Positions 1-8,633 of a DNA stretch of 64,000 nucleotides are shown one piece after another (positions within the stretch are counted from its first letter, which is position 1; every line of letters starts with the position of its first letter). The DNA is taken from NCBI RefSeq assembly GCF_000974765.1, contig NZ_BBWU01000042.1:1-64000 (forward strand), in the 5' to 3' direction. This stretch comes from Sphingomonas changbaiensis NBRC 104936 (GTDB lineage: Bacteria > Pseudomonadota > Alphaproteobacteria > Sphingomonadales > Sphingomonadaceae). The notes beneath the pieces are model-generated. The model saw only the letters and a list, made by a program, of their open reading frames with translations, searched no databases and had not been told where the DNA came from. The position numbers and the translations under genes are program-made.

Positions 1-64
1 GACTCTCACGCTCGCTGCGCTTAGCTCTGGCCCCCTCACCCCGCTCGCGCTGGCGCGCGAGTCG

Positions 65-87
65 CCCTCTCCCCGTCGGGGAGAGGG
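65..87. repeat. GC-rich hairpin downstream of the first CDS
   Basis: A perfect 10-bp stem (CCCTCTCCCC, 3-nt loop, GGGGAGAGGG). It lies just beyond the stop of the minus-strand gene at 124-540 and could act as its terminator, although no T-run follows. The flanking 1-64 sequence is C-rich repeat-like DNA with no gene that I can support. Confidence 0.5.
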
Positions 88-123
88 GCTGCGTCCGCTA
101 ACCACCCATAGCCGCCGTTCGGG

Positions 124-540
124 CTATGCCGGAGCGGACTTGCATCTCATTGACGTCCTGCTGTGTCCCGAATGGCGCGGCGGCAGGTGTTTCACCGCCC
201 AGCCTTGGCCATCCTGTGCGCGAACGAAGATCGCATCGCACGTCAGCCGGTCTGGCGCGGGCTCGCCGAGAATTGTTTTCACGCCTCCATCCCGCGAAAG
301 AACGAAGGTGCAGCGGTAGCCTTCAGTGCGGCTGCGGCAGGCAAGGTTCTGGATGTGCAGGTCCGGGTTCGCGGGGTCATCGCTCCCAGCATTGTACCAA
401 AGCGATGCTATCCAGGCGCCGTTGCCGATCCAGGCGTTGAGCTGCAGATCATTCCATATTGACGCCCTCAGCTGCCTTGCCAGCGGTTCGTCCGATGCGA
501 TTAGGGCAGCTGCGGCGACAAGGGCGACAAGCGAAAGCAC
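124..540 (-). CDS. Hypothetical secreted protein
   Basis: A 138-residue protein I do not recognise. It starts at a GTG with a hydrophobic N-terminal segment (about residues 1-16, Leu/Val/Ala-rich) resembling a signal peptide, though without the usual basic N-terminus. The mature part has three Cys residues that could form disulfides and no motif I can name. The gene runs opposite to ctaB, in the place where cox operons of related bacteria often carry coxB and coxA. The GTG has only a weak ribosome binding site, so the start is uncertain. Normal codon use suggests it is real. Confidence 0.55.
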   Translation of the reverse strand: MLSLVALVAAAALIASDEPLARQLRASIWNDLQLNAWIGNGAWIASLWYNAGSDDPANPDLHIQNLACRSRTEGYRCTFVLSRDGGVKTILGEPAPDRLTCDAIFVRAQDGQGWAVKHLPPRHSGHSRTSMRCKSAPA

Positions 541-687
541 CGGAGCAGATTACATGGGCAGCTCCCTGTTTCCACCCGGACCTCATCCGCGACACTGCCA
601 TCGCCCAGCTTTTCGCGGGTTCGGAGCGCCGTGGGTGCGGCAAAGCTTTCCCTTCGGCGCGCAGCCGCTTATAGGGCGGCCAACTCC

Positions 688-1593
688 ATGATCGTGGCCG
701 AGTCTTCCGTTCCCTTGCCCGCCGATTGGCGTGATCTGTTTGCGCTGACGAAGCCGCGCGTGATGTCGCTTGTCGTGTTCACGGCGTTGTGCGGATTGCT
801 GGCGTCGCGCGCGGCCATCGATCCGGTGCTGGGCTTTACCGCGATCCTGTGCATCGCGCTGGGCGCCGGTGCATCCGGCGCGCTCAACCAGTGGTACGAG
901 GCCGATCTCGACGCGAAGATGAAGCGCACCGCCAAGCGGCCGCTTCCCGCCGGCCGGGTCGACCGGCAGACGGCGCTGCACTTCGGCGTCGGGCTGGCCG
1001 CTTTTTCGGTGCTGATGCTGGGGCTGGCGACCAACTGGCTGGCGGCGGCGATCCTGGCTTTTTCGATCTTTTTCTACGCCGTCGTCTACACCGTCTGGCT
1101 GAAGCCGAACACGCCGCAGAACATCGTCATCGGCGGCGCCGCCGGTGCGTTTCCGCCGTTGCTCGGCTGGGCGGCGGCCAGCGGCCATGTCACGACGCTG
1201 CCGGCCCTGCTGTTCGCGATCATCTTCCTGTGGACGCCGCCCCATTTCTGGGCGCTCGCGCTGTTCGTGCGCACCGATTATGCCGCAGCCGGCATCCCGA
1301 TGCTGCCGGTGACCGCCGGCGTGCGGGCGACGCGGCAGCAGATCCTGCTCTACAGCCTGGTGCTGGCCGCCGCGGCGGTCGCGCCCTGGGCGCTGGGGCT
1401 GACGGGCGCGATCTATGGCCTGACGGCGGCGGTGCTGAGCGCCGTGTTCGTGGTTCTGGCGGTGCGTGTCTGGCGCAACCGGGCAACCGATGCCGCAGAG
1501 ATGCGGCCGGAAAAGTCGCTGTTCGGCTTTTCGATCCTGTATCTCTTCATCCTGTTCGGCGCGCTGGTTGCCGACCGATTGCTGCTCGCATGA
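688..1593 (+). CDS. ctaB: Protoheme IX farnesyltransferase (heme O synthase)
   Basis: An integral membrane prenyltransferase that adds farnesyl to heme b to make heme O, the precursor of heme a for cytochrome oxidase. The 301-residue product has the UbiA-family Asp-rich site (N67, D73, D75, followed by [12 protein letters not shown]) and a second conserved loop around [17 protein letters not shown], with about eight hydrophobic segments. I chose the ATG at 688 over an upstream in-frame start at 631 because the family begins shortly before [15 protein letters not shown]. Its stop overlaps the start of coxF. It is the first gene of the cox assembly operon here. Confidence 0.95.
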   Translation: MIVAESSVPLPADWRDLFALTKPRVMSLVVFTALCGLLASRAAIDPVLGFTAILCIALGAGASGALNQWYEADLDAKMKRTAKRPLPAGRVDRQTALHFGVGLAAFSVLMLGLATNWLAAAILAFSIFFYAVVYTVWLKPNTPQNIVIGGAAGAFPPLLGWAAASGHVTTLPALLFAIIFLWTPPHFWALALFVRTDYAAAGIPMLPVTAGVRATRQQILLYSLVLAAAAVAPWALGLTGAIYGLTAAVLSAVFVVLAVRVWRNRATDAAEMRPEKSLFGFSILYLFILFGALVADRLLLA

Positions 1594-1730
1594 TCGACCC
1601 CGATCGCCAGGACGAGATTCGCGCGCGGCAGCGTTCGCGGGCGCGCATGATGGCGCTGATCCTCGCGTGCCTGGCCGTGCTGTTCTTCTTCGTCACCATC
1701 GCCAAGATCAAAGGGATGCACGGCGCATGA
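1590..1730 (+). CDS. coxF: CoxF-like small membrane protein
   Basis: A 46-residue protein with a charged N-terminus (about residues 1-20, rich in Arg and Asp) followed by one transmembrane helix (about 21-37). Such small proteins sit between ctaB and ctaG in alphaproteobacterial cytochrome oxidase operons and are called CoxF. Their exact role is not established. Start and stop both overlap the neighbours by ATGA-type junctions (1590-1593 and 1727-1730), so translation is probably coupled. Confidence 0.85.
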   Translation: MIDPDRQDEIRARQRSRARMMALILACLAVLFFFVTIAKIKGMHGA

Positions 1731-2281
1731 CAGAACTTGCCGTCCGAAACCGCCGCGCGGCGGCCATTGCCGGGCTGATCGCGCTCGGCACCCTCGGGCT
1801 CGGCTTCGCATCGGTGCCGCTGTACCGCGTCTTCTGCCAGGCGACCGGCCTGAACGGCACCACCAGCCGCGTCTCCGAAGCCGATCTGCCGAAGCAGATT
1901 TCGGGCGAGACGGTGATGGTCCGCTTCGACGCGAATACGCAGCCGGACCTGCCCTGGGTGTTCCGCCCGGAAAAGCCGCTCCAGCAGGTGCGGATCGGCG
2001 AGCGCAACATGGCGTTCTTCATCGCCGAGAATCTCGGCAAGACGGAAATCACCGGCCGCGCCGCCTTCAACGTCCAGCCCGACCAGGCGGGCCGCTTCTT
2101 CAAGAAAATCCAGTGCTTCTGCTTCACCGAGCAGACGCTCAAGCCCGGCGAGCGCGTACGCATGCCGGTCATCTTCTTCGTCGAGCCCGGCATGCGCCAG
2201 GACCCCGACGCGAAGGACATTCAGCAGATCACGCTCAGCTACACTTTCTACCCGGTGGATTCGCCGGCAAAGGGAAGCTAG
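1727..2281 (+). CDS. ctaG: Cytochrome c oxidase assembly protein CtaG/Cox11
   Basis: A copper chaperone that inserts CuB into subunit I of cytochrome c oxidase. The 184-residue protein has an N-terminal membrane anchor (about residues 10-30) and a periplasmic domain with the copper-binding C130-F-C132-F motif, followed by PVIFFVEP. The ending LSYTFYPVD is typical of Cox11. The start overlaps the coxF stop by 4 nt. Length and motifs fit the family well. Confidence 0.95.
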   Translation: MTELAVRNRRAAAIAGLIALGTLGLGFASVPLYRVFCQATGLNGTTSRVSEADLPKQISGETVMVRFDANTQPDLPWVFRPEKPLQQVRIGERNMAFFIAENLGKTEITGRAAFNVQPDQAGRFFKKIQCFCFTEQTLKPGERVRMPVIFFVEPGMRQDPDAKDIQQITLSYTFYPVDSPAKGS

Positions 2282-2312
2282 AGGGCGATCAGGGATCAAT
2301 CAGGGACAGACC

Positions 2313-3158
2313 ATGGCCGGCGCCAAGAATCACGAATATCACATCCTTCCGCCCGACCCGATGCCGATCATCGGCGCTTTTTCGGCGCTGATCATGGCCG
2401 CGGGCGGCATCATGTGGATGCACAGCTATGCCTATGGCGGCTGGATCTTCTTCCTCGGCGTCGCCTGCGTGCTGTTCACCATGTACCAATGGTGGTCGAA
2501 CGTGATTCGCGAGGCGCATGCCGGCGATCACACGCCGGTCGTGTCGCTGCACCTGCGCTATGGCATGATCCTGTTCATCGCCTCGGAGGTGATGTTCTTC
2601 GTCGGCTGGTTCTGGGCGTGGTTCGACTTCGCGCTCTTCCCCTCGCCGGTCGAAGTGAAGGACGGCGTCGTCTCGCTGGTCGAGGGCGCCGCGCAGTGGC
2701 CGCCCAAGGGTCTGGCGGTCATCGACCCGTTCGCCTTCCCGCTGTTGAACACGATGATCCTGCTCTGCTCGGGCACCACCGTCACCTGGGCGCACCATGC
2801 GCTGATCCATGGCGACCGCGAGGGGCTGAAGAAGGGCCTGTGGCTGACGATCATCCTGGGCCTGCTGTTCACCTCGATCCAGGCGTTCGAATACGCCCAT
2901 GCGCCGTTCCCCTTTAAGGGCCTGAACTACGGCTCGTCCTTCTTCATGGCGACCGGCTTCCACGGCTTCCACGTGATCGTCGGCACGATCTTCCTGAGCG
3001 TGTGCCTGGTCCGTGCCTATCGCGGCGACTTCACCCCGCGCCAGCATTTCGGCTTCGAAGCCGCGGCCTGGTACTGGCACTTCGTCGACGTGGTGTGGCT
3101 GTTCCTGTTCATCTCGATCTATGTCTGGGGTGGCTGGGGCGCGCCGCACGCCGGCTGA
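2313..3158 (+). CDS. ctaE: Cytochrome c oxidase subunit III
   Basis: Subunit III of the aa3-type terminal oxidase, a membrane protein beside the catalytic subunits. The 281-residue sequence begins MAGAKNHEYHILPPDP, typical of alphaproteobacterial CoxC, and has about seven transmembrane helices including SEVMFFVGWFWAWF, TGFHGFHVIVG and the C-terminal WHFVDVVWLFLF. It follows ctaG by 31 nt. Subunits I and II are not in the window, so this operon segment is separated from them or they lie upstream of position 1. Confidence 0.97.
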   Translation: MAGAKNHEYHILPPDPMPIIGAFSALIMAAGGIMWMHSYAYGGWIFFLGVACVLFTMYQWWSNVIREAHAGDHTPVVSLHLRYGMILFIASEVMFFVGWFWAWFDFALFPSPVEVKDGVVSLVEGAAQWPPKGLAVIDPFAFPLLNTMILLCSGTTVTWAHHALIHGDREGLKKGLWLTIILGLLFTSIQAFEYAHAPFPFKGLNYGSSFFMATGFHGFHVIVGTIFLSVCLVRAYRGDFTPRQHFGFEAAAWYWHFVDVVWLFLFISIYVWGGWGAPHAG

Positions 3159-3181
3159 GGACATTGGTTGAGGGGACGGGC

Positions 3182-3754
3182 GTGAGACGAATCCCGCTCG
3201 TCCCCACCGTGCTGGTCGCCGCCGCGGTCGCGGTGATGATCGGCCTCGGCGTCTGGCAGATTCAGCGGCTGCACTGGAAAGAGGGGCTGCTCGCCCGCTA
3301 CGCCGCCGCGCAGGGCCTGCCGCCGATCGCCTTTCCGGCCGTGCCAGACGCCAACAACCCGCCGCTGTTCCGCCGCGCGTCGGCCATGTGTCAGTCCGTC
3401 GCCAGCTGGCGCGCTCAAAGCGGGCGAAACCTGCAGGACGAGCCCGGCTGGATCCACATCGCCGCGTGCCGGACGGGCGCGGAGGGCCCCGGCTTCCAGG
3501 CGGAAATGGGCTGGTCGGCCAAGCCTGACAAGCCGGCGTGGCGCGGCGGCCCCGTGACCGGAATCATCGGCGCCGATCGGGTGCATGTTATCCGCCTGAT
3601 CGCGGCCGATCCCGCGCCGGGCCTGAAGCCCGCCAAGCCGCCGTCGCTCGACGACGTGCCCAACAACCACCTGTTCTACGCGATCCAGTGGTTCTTCTTT
3701 GCGGCCGCAGCGGCGGTGATCTACTTGCTGGCGCTTCGCAAGCGCAGCCGTTAA
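3182..3754 (+). CDS. SURF1-like cytochrome oxidase biogenesis protein
   Basis: SURF1 proteins help heme a insertion into cytochrome c oxidase. The 190-residue product has the two-helix layout of the family: an N-terminal helix leading into GLGVWQIQRLHWK (the conserved G-WQ-R-WK motif), a periplasmic loop, and a C-terminal motif NNHLFYAIQWFFFA that starts the second helix. It is shorter than the usual 230-250 residues, so the loop is reduced. The GTG at 3182 was chosen because GAGGGG precedes it; a TTG about 15 nt upstream is possible. Confidence 0.85.
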   Translation: MRRIPLVPTVLVAAAVAVMIGLGVWQIQRLHWKEGLLARYAAAQGLPPIAFPAVPDANNPPLFRRASAMCQSVASWRAQSGRNLQDEPGWIHIAACRTGAEGPGFQAEMGWSAKPDKPAWRGGPVTGIIGADRVHVIRLIAADPAPGLKPAKPPSLDDVPNNHLFYAIQWFFFAAAAAVIYLLALRKRSR

Positions 3755-3765
3755 GGCCGCCCGCG

Positions 3766-5157
3766 ATGCGGTATCGGAGCACGCGGGGAACGGGCGCGAC
3801 GCTCGATTTCGAACAGGTGACGCTGACCGGACTGGCACCGGACGGCGGCCTTTATGTGCCGGAGGCCTGGCCGCAGCTGTCGCGCGCGGAGATCGCCGCG
3901 CTCGCCGGCCTGTCCTATGTCGAAACGGCGGTGCGGGTGATGCGGCCGTTCGTGGGCGGCGCGCTGTCCGACGACGAGCTCCGCACTCTCTGCACCCAGG
4001 CCTATGGCCGCTTCGCGCATAAGGCGGTGACGCCGCTCGTCCAGCTCGACGAGCGGCACTGGCTGCTGGAACTGTTCCACGGGCCCACGCTCGCGTTCAA
4101 GGACGTGGCGCTGCAGCTGCTGGGGCTGCTGTTCGAGCGTTTTCTAAGCGACCGCGACACCCACCTGACCGTGATCGGCGCGACCTCGGGCGATACCGGC
4201 TCTGCCGCGATCGACGCGCTCGCCGGGCGCGCCAAGGTTGACATCTTCATGCTCCATCCGCTCGGCCGCGTGTCGGACGTGCAGCGGCGGCAGATGACGA
4301 CGGTGAAGGCGCCCAACGTCCACAACATCGCGATCGAGGGGACATTCGACGACGCCCAGGCGCTGGTGAAGGCGATGTTCGCGGACCAGGGATTTGCCGG
4401 GCGCTTCACCCTGTCCGCGGTCAACTCGATCAACTGGGCGCGGCTGATGGCCCAGATCGTCTATTATTTCTACGCCGCGGTCCGGCTCGGCGCGCCCGAG
4501 CGGCCGGTCGCCTTCTCGGTCCCGACCGGCAATTTCGGCGACGTGTTCGCGGGCTATGCGGCGGCGAAGATGGGACTGCCGATCGCGAAGCTGATCGTCG
4601 CAACCAACGTCAACGACATCGTCGCGCGCGCGCTGTCGGCGGGCGACTATTCGGCCGGCGAGGTCACGGCCACCGCGGCGCCGTCGATGGATATCCAGGT
4701 CAGCTCGAATTTCGAGCGGCTGCTGTTCGACCTGGACGCCGAAGCCGTGCCCGCGCAGATGGCGGCCTTCGCGCGCGACCGCGCCATGCAGCTGACCGAT
4801 GTGCAACGGGGTGGCGCAGGCGCGCTCTTTGCCGGCGTCCGCGTCGACGCGGATGAAATGGCGCTGGCGATGCGCTGGGCCTGCGAGGGATCGGGCCAGG
4901 TGATCGATCCGCATACCGCGATCGGCCTTGCCGCGGCGCGGGCGACGGAGCTTCCGGCCGAGATTCCGGTGGTCACGCTCGCGACCGCCCACCCCGGCAA
5001 ATTCCGCGATGCCGTCGAGCGCGCGACCGGCGTGCGGCCGGCCCTGCCCTCGCGGGTCGGATCGCTGTTCGAGCGCGAGGAACGCTACGACGTGCTGCCG
5101 GCCGAGCTGGGAGCAGTGACGACCTATATTTCGGAACGCGCCACGCCCGGTGCCTGA
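3766..5157 (+). CDS. thrC: Threonine synthase
   Basis: A PLP enzyme that converts O-phosphohomoserine to threonine, the last step of threonine synthesis. The 463-residue protein carries the PLP lysine at about residue 112 in FHGPTLAFKD, the ATSGDTGSAA phosphate-binding segment and the SVPTGNFGD loop. The length matches bacterial long-form threonine synthases. The ATG lies 11 nt after the SURF1 gene. The cox-thrC linkage is common in sphingomonads and probably reflects one transcript. The stop overlaps the next gene. Confidence 0.96.
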   Translation: MRYRSTRGTGATLDFEQVTLTGLAPDGGLYVPEAWPQLSRAEIAALAGLSYVETAVRVMRPFVGGALSDDELRTLCTQAYGRFAHKAVTPLVQLDERHWLLELFHGPTLAFKDVALQLLGLLFERFLSDRDTHLTVIGATSGDTGSAAIDALAGRAKVDIFMLHPLGRVSDVQRRQMTTVKAPNVHNIAIEGTFDDAQALVKAMFADQGFAGRFTLSAVNSINWARLMAQIVYYFYAAVRLGAPERPVAFSVPTGNFGDVFAGYAAAKMGLPIAKLIVATNVNDIVARALSAGDYSAGEVTATAAPSMDIQVSSNFERLLFDLDAEAVPAQMAAFARDRAMQLTDVQRGGAGALFAGVRVDADEMALAMRWACEGSGQVIDPHTAIGLAAARATELPAEIPVVTLATAHPGKFRDAVERATGVRPALPSRVGSLFEREERYDVLPAELGAVTTYISERATPGA

Positions 5158-6013
5158 ACTCGACACCCTGATCGCCGAGCCCTGGGCCGATTACGGGCTG
5201 CTCGATTCGGGGCATGGCCGCAAGCTCGAGCGCTACGGCCGGTTCCGTTTCATCCGGCCGGAGCCGCAGGCGATGTGGGCGCCGGCGGGCGAGGACTGGC
5301 GGGCGGACGCGGAATTCGTGCCCGGATCGGACGAGGAAGGCGGTGGACGCTGGCGTTTCGACCAGCTCGTCCCGCGTGAAGGCTGGCCGGTCCGCTGGGA
5401 AAAGGTGCGCTTCACCGCCTCGTGCACGCCGTTCCGCCACCTCGGCTTCTTTCCGGACATGGCGCCGGTCTGGACGTGGATGCGGGACATGGCGCCCAAA
5501 TCCGCGCTGAACCTGTTCGGCTATACCGGGGTCGGCACGCTCGCGCTGTCGGCCGCGGGCGCCGACATGGTGCATGTCGATGCGTCGAAGAAATCGGTCG
5601 AGGCCGCGCGCGCCAATGCAGCCCTGTCGGGAATGGCCGACCGGCCGGTGCGCTGGATCGTCGACGACGCTTCGAAATTCGTCGCGCGCGAGGTGCGGCG
5701 GGGCAAGCGCTATGACGGCATCGTCCTCGACCCGCCGAAGTTCGGGCGCGGCCCGGAAGGGGAGGTGTGGCGGCTGGAAGAGGGCTTGGCCCCGCTGATC
5801 GGCGATTGCCGCAAGCTGCTCGACCAGGACAGCCGCTTCCTGTTCCTGACCGTCTATGCGGTCCGCATGTCTGCGCTGGCGATCGGGGAGCTGGTATCCC
5901 AGGCCTTTGCCGACCTGCCCGGCCGCGTCGAAATGGGCGAGCTCGCCGTCCGCGAAGAAGCGCGCGGCTTGTTGTTGCCGACTGCGATCTGGGCGCGCTG
6001 GCGGAACGACTAG
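5150..6013 (+). CDS. Class I SAM-dependent methyltransferase, RlmI-like
   Basis: A 287-residue Rossmann methyltransferase. Visible motifs are the SAM-binding LNLFGYTGVGTLAL (about 120-133), an acidic HVDASKKSVEAARANA segment, and DPPKF (194-198) as in the RlmI/RlmK family of 23S rRNA cytosine methyltransferases. It lacks the N-terminal PUA domain of E. coli RlmI, so the substrate cannot be assigned from sequence. The GTG start overlaps the thrC stop by 8 nt, suggesting co-translation. An RNA base or a protein are both possible targets. Confidence 0.8.
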   Translation: MPELDTLIAEPWADYGLLDSGHGRKLERYGRFRFIRPEPQAMWAPAGEDWRADAEFVPGSDEEGGGRWRFDQLVPREGWPVRWEKVRFTASCTPFRHLGFFPDMAPVWTWMRDMAPKSALNLFGYTGVGTLALSAAGADMVHVDASKKSVEAARANAALSGMADRPVRWIVDDASKFVAREVRRGKRYDGIVLDPPKFGRGPEGEVWRLEEGLAPLIGDCRKLLDQDSRFLFLTVYAVRMSALAIGELVSQAFADLPGRVEMGELAVREEARGLLLPTAIWARWRND

Positions 6014-6648
6014 GTTCGGGCCGCCCTGAGCGCCGCCCCCGCCGCGAATGGCGCGCCGGCGGTCAGCAGCAGCGATACCGCAGCGAGCAGCTTCAACGCC
6101 GAGCCGCTGCCGTCATTCAGGACGCTGGCGCCGAAGATCAGCACCGGCACCGCGATCGGCAGCATCAGCAGTCCCCCGAGCGCACCCGCGCCGCGCAGGC
6201 CCGCTGTCAGCGCACTGACGGTCAGGCCAAGCGCGGCGAGCGCCGGCGTGCCGATCGCCAGCCCCGCTTCGAGCCGGAGCAGCGCATCGGCATCGATCCG
6301 CAGCAGCGCGGCGGCGGGCAGCACCGACAGCATCAGCGTCGGGCCGAAGCTCAGCCAGTGCGCAACGAGCTTGGCGGCGGCGACGCTCTCGTCCGAATGT
6401 CCGCGCACCGCAAGCTGGTCGAGGACGCCGCTCAGCCGGTCGGGCTCGATCAGGCGATCGACCGGCAGCAGCGCCGCCAGCAGCGCCGCCATCCACAGCA
6501 CCCCGCCACCGGTGCGGCCGAGCAGTTGCGCGTCGGGCCCCACCGCGAAGGCGAACAGCGTCGCGACCAGCAGAAAGAACACGACCGGCAGCATCGCCCC
6601 GCCCGCGCGCCAGGCCTGCGCGACATCGCGGCGGATCAGCGCCCACAT
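6010..6648 (-). CDS. ccmB: Heme exporter protein CcmB
   Basis: The membrane subunit of the CcmAB ABC transporter in cytochrome c maturation (System I), where it helps release holo-CcmE from CcmC. The 212-residue protein is almost entirely hydrophobic with about six helices. It begins MWALIRRDVAQAWRAGGAMLPVVFF, typical of CcmB. The ATG at 6648 lies 1 nt beyond the ccmA stop, so ccmA and ccmB are one transcript. The other ccm genes are not nearby. It converges with the methyltransferase gene, overlapping it by 4 nt. Confidence 0.92.
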   Translation of the reverse strand: MWALIRRDVAQAWRAGGAMLPVVFFLLVATLFAFAVGPDAQLLGRTGGGVLWMAALLAALLPVDRLIEPDRLSGVLDQLAVRGHSDESVAAAKLVAHWLSFGPTLMLSVLPAAALLRIDADALLRLEAGLAIGTPALAALGLTVSALTAGLRGAGALGGLLMLPIAVPVLIFGASVLNDGSGSALKLLAAVSLLLTAGAPFAAGAALRAART

Positions 6649-6649
6649 G

Positions 6650-7288
6650 TCACAGCCCCCCAAAGCCGTTCGCTTCGAGCGAAGTCGAGAAGCGTGTCTC
6701 GACTTCGCTCGACACGAACGGACTCAGGTTGACCGACCGTGAGGACGCGAGCGCGAAACCCTGATGCGTTGCCGCCAGCACAATCCCGCCCGCGGTCTGG
6801 TGCGCGGCGCACGCCTGCTCCAGCCGCCCCACCGATTCGGCGTCGAGCCCATTGGTCGGCTCATCGAGCAGCCAGATGTCCGCGCCGCTCGCGATCACGC
6901 GGGCGAGGGCGGCGCGCTTGCGTTGCCCGGTCGACAGCATCCGGACCGGCACCGGCGCCAGATGGGCGATTCCCATCGCCTCCATTGCCGCGGGAAGCGT
7001 ATCGCCACGCCGGTCCAGCCGGGCCCAGAAGCGCAGCGCCTTTTTCAGCGGGAGATCGCGGTCGAGCGCCACATTCTCATCCGCCAGCGCGACCATACCC
7101 TCGCGCACGACTGTTCCGGCCGCCGCTTCGAGCAAGCCCGCAGCCACGCGCAACAGGCTCGACTTGCCCGCGCCGTTCGGACCGGTGACGATCGCCGCTT
7201 CGCCGGGGCCGAGTGCAAACGACACGCCCTCGAACAGCAGCCGCCCGCCGCGCCAGCAGGCCACGTCATCGAAGCGGAGAGAACTCAC
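6650..7288 (-). CDS. ccmA: Cytochrome c biogenesis ATP-binding protein CcmA, with a repeat-encoded C-terminus
   Basis: The ATPase subunit of CcmAB. In the 212-residue product I see Walker A GPNGAGKS (36-43), signature LSTGQRKRAALAR (118-130), Walker B IWLLDEP (138-144) and the switch His in ATHQ. The normal family end would fall near SSRSVNL (182-188). Residues 190-208 are encoded by the dispersed palindrome at 6666-6721 and are not part of the usual fold. The GTG at 7288 overlaps the stop of the upstream protease gene (GTGA), so translation is coupled. Confidence 0.93.
   Translation of the reverse strand: MSSLRFDDVACWRGGRLLFEGVSFALGPGEAAIVTGPNGAGKSSLLRVAAGLLEAAAGTVVREGMVALADENVALDRDLPLKKALRFWARLDRRGDTLPAAMEAMGIAHLAPVPVRMLSTGQRKRAALARVIASGADIWLLDEPTNGLDAESVGRLEQACAAHQTAGGIVLAATHQGFALASSRSVNLSPFVSSEVETRFSTSLEANGFGGL
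6666..6721. repeat. Dispersed palindrome, copy 1 (inside the ccmA 3' end)
   Basis: A 56-bp, shortened copy of the repeat with arms CCGTTCGnTTCGAGCGAAG and the complement. It lacks about 17 nt of the central loop found in the other copies. It lies wholly within ccmA and encodes residues 190-208. The same first-arm reading frame (PFVSSEVE) is used by the copy in ribD. Confidence 0.9.
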
Positions 7289-7686
7289 CCGGCGGAGTCT
7301 TCGAGCGCGTGCATATCGGCATCGGACAGGCCGAAATGATGGCCGACCTCGTGCACCAGCACATGCGTGACCAGCGCTTCCAGCGACACGCCGGTTTCCG
7401 CCCACTCGTCGAGGATCGGCCGGCGATAGAGGTGGATGATGTCCGGCAGCGCACCGCTGTCGCTGGATGATTTGTCGCCGATCGGGCGGCCCGAATAGAG
7501 CCCGGTCAGGGCGAACGGGTCGTCGATTCCCATCTCGTCGAGCGTGGCGTCGTCGGCAAAATCGTCGATGCGGATCACGACGTCCGCCAGATGCGCGCGA
7601 AAGGCCGGCGGCAGCCGCTCCAGCGCCGCGCGCGCAAGCTGCTCGATCTGCGCCAGGTCGGGCGCGTAGGTTGCCGGGTCGGCCAT
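7285..7686 (-). CDS. Zincin-like metallopeptidase family protein
   Basis: A 133-residue minimal metalloprotease of the DUF1025/zincin type. The active-site helix HEVGHHFGLSD near the C-terminus gives the HExxH zinc ligands and a following acidic residue. These small proteases are widespread and their substrates are unknown. I chose the ATG at 7686 over a TTG at 7722 because the TTG would overlap the divergent phhB start. The stop overlaps the ccmA GTG, so this gene leads the ccmAB operon here, which is not an obvious functional pairing. Confidence 0.85.
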   Translation of the reverse strand: MADPATYAPDLAQIEQLARAALERLPPAFRAHLADVVIRIDDFADDATLDEMGIDDPFALTGLYSGRPIGDKSSSDSGALPDIIHLYRRPILDEWAETGVSLEALVTHVLVHEVGHHFGLSDADMHALEDSAG

Positions 7687-7721
7687 GGCGGTGACATAGG
7701 GCGAATGGGAGGACGCGGACA

Positions 7722-8015
7722 ATGGTCGAGCAACTGAACGAGGACGAGCGTGCCGCCGCGCTCGATCGGCTGGACGAGTGGGACTATGATGATGCGCGCG
7801 ACGCGCTGACCCGCAGCTTCCTGTTCGCGGATTTCTCCGAAGCGTTCGCGTTCATCACGCGGGTCGCGCTGCTGGCGGAAAAGGCCGACCACCATCCCGA
7901 ATGGTCGAACGTCTGGAACCGGGTCGACATCCTCCTCACCACGCATGATGCCGGAGGCTTGTCGCGGCGCGACGTGCGGATGGCCGAAGCGATCGACCTG
8001 CTGCAATCTTCTTAA
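7722..8015 (+). CDS. phhB: 4a-hydroxytetrahydrobiopterin dehydratase
   Basis: Pterin-4a-carbinolamine dehydratase, which regenerates the pterin cofactor after aromatic hydroxylation. The 97-residue protein contains the family signature [18 protein letters not shown] with the catalytic His pair, and it has the usual length. No phenylalanine hydroxylase gene is in the window, so its partner enzyme is elsewhere. It is transcribed away from the zincin gene, with only 35 nt between starts. Confidence 0.93.
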   Translation: MVEQLNEDERAAALDRLDEWDYDDARDALTRSFLFADFSEAFAFITRVALLAEKADHHPEWSNVWNRVDILLTTHDAGGLSRRDVRMAEAIDLLQSS

Positions 8016-8064
8016 GGCTTTGCTCACCTCTTTTCCGCCATGCAGAGGCAAAAGAGGTCGCCGA

Positions 8065-8481
8065 ATGAAAGAGCATGTCGAAACGCTTTGCCGCCAGCAC
8101 GATGAGCTGCGCGCGCTGGCAACGCAGTATGAGCGCGAGCTGGACAAGGCGCAGCCCGACACGACGGCTCTGTCGAAGTGCCGCTGGACGCTGGCGCGGC
8201 TGATCAGCACGCATCTCGCCTATGAAGGCGCCCATCTCTATCCCGCGCTGGCCCGGAGCGGCGGCCAGGCGACGGAGACGGGCCGCAAAATGGCATCGGA
8301 GATGACGGAGCTGGGCGCGAAGCTGCAGAGTCATGTCCGGGAATGGACAGTGAACGCAATTGCGGACGATTGGGCCGGCTATCGCCGGTCGTCCAAGGCG
8401 CTGATCGCCCTGCTGCGCGCCCGCATGGAGTCGGAAGAAGCCAATCTCTTCCCGCTCGCCGAAATGGGAAGAGCCGCCTGA
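8065..8481 (+). CDS. Hemerythrin-domain protein
   Basis: A 138-residue four-helix protein with spaced metal-ligand candidates: an N-terminal HDELRAL, a central HLAYEGAHLYP, a later HVREW, and a C-terminal ARMESEEANLFP. This arrangement fits hemerythrin-like HHE domains that bind a di-iron centre and sense oxygen or nitric oxide, or handle iron. It follows phhB by 49 nt and precedes the predicted sigma-54 promoter. The exact role is not shown by the sequence. Confidence 0.75.
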   Translation: MKEHVETLCRQHDELRALATQYERELDKAQPDTTALSKCRWTLARLISTHLAYEGAHLYPALARSGGQATETGRKMASEMTELGAKLQSHVREWTVNAIADDWAGYRRSSKALIALLRARMESEEANLFPLAEMGRAA

Positions 8482-8525
8482 CCTTGGCGCATCTTCGGCC
8501 TATTTGGCAAAGATCACCACATTCG

Positions 8526-8548
8526 GCCTCGCCCGCGAGGCGCTTTCT
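8526..8548 (+). terminator. Predicted terminator after the hemerythrin gene
   Basis: A 6-bp GC stem (GCCTCG, loop CCCG, CGAGGC) at 8526-8541 followed by the T-rich GCTTTCTCT. It lies 44 nt after the stop and just upstream of the sigma-54-like promoter. It could instead be an upstream activator site. Confidence 0.5.
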
Positions 8549-8563
8549 CTCCTGAATCGCAAC

Positions 8564-8579
8564 TGGCACGGGCGATGCA
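8564..8579 (+). promoter_or_regulatory. Candidate sigma-54 (RpoN) promoter
   Basis: TGGCACGGGCGATGCA matches the -24/-12 consensus TGGCAC(G/A)N4TTGCA with correct GG-to-GC spacing (10 nt between the pairs). Both invariant dinucleotides are present, with one mismatch in the -12 element. It precedes the 37-residue peptide gene by 54 nt. psp genes of enterobacteria are sigma-54 dependent under PspF, which makes the site credible here. Confidence 0.72.
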
Positions 8580-8633
8580 TTGCCCCTGATGTCCGGCCGG
8601 ATGGTCCGACCGGCCAGTCAGGGAGTTTGAGAG

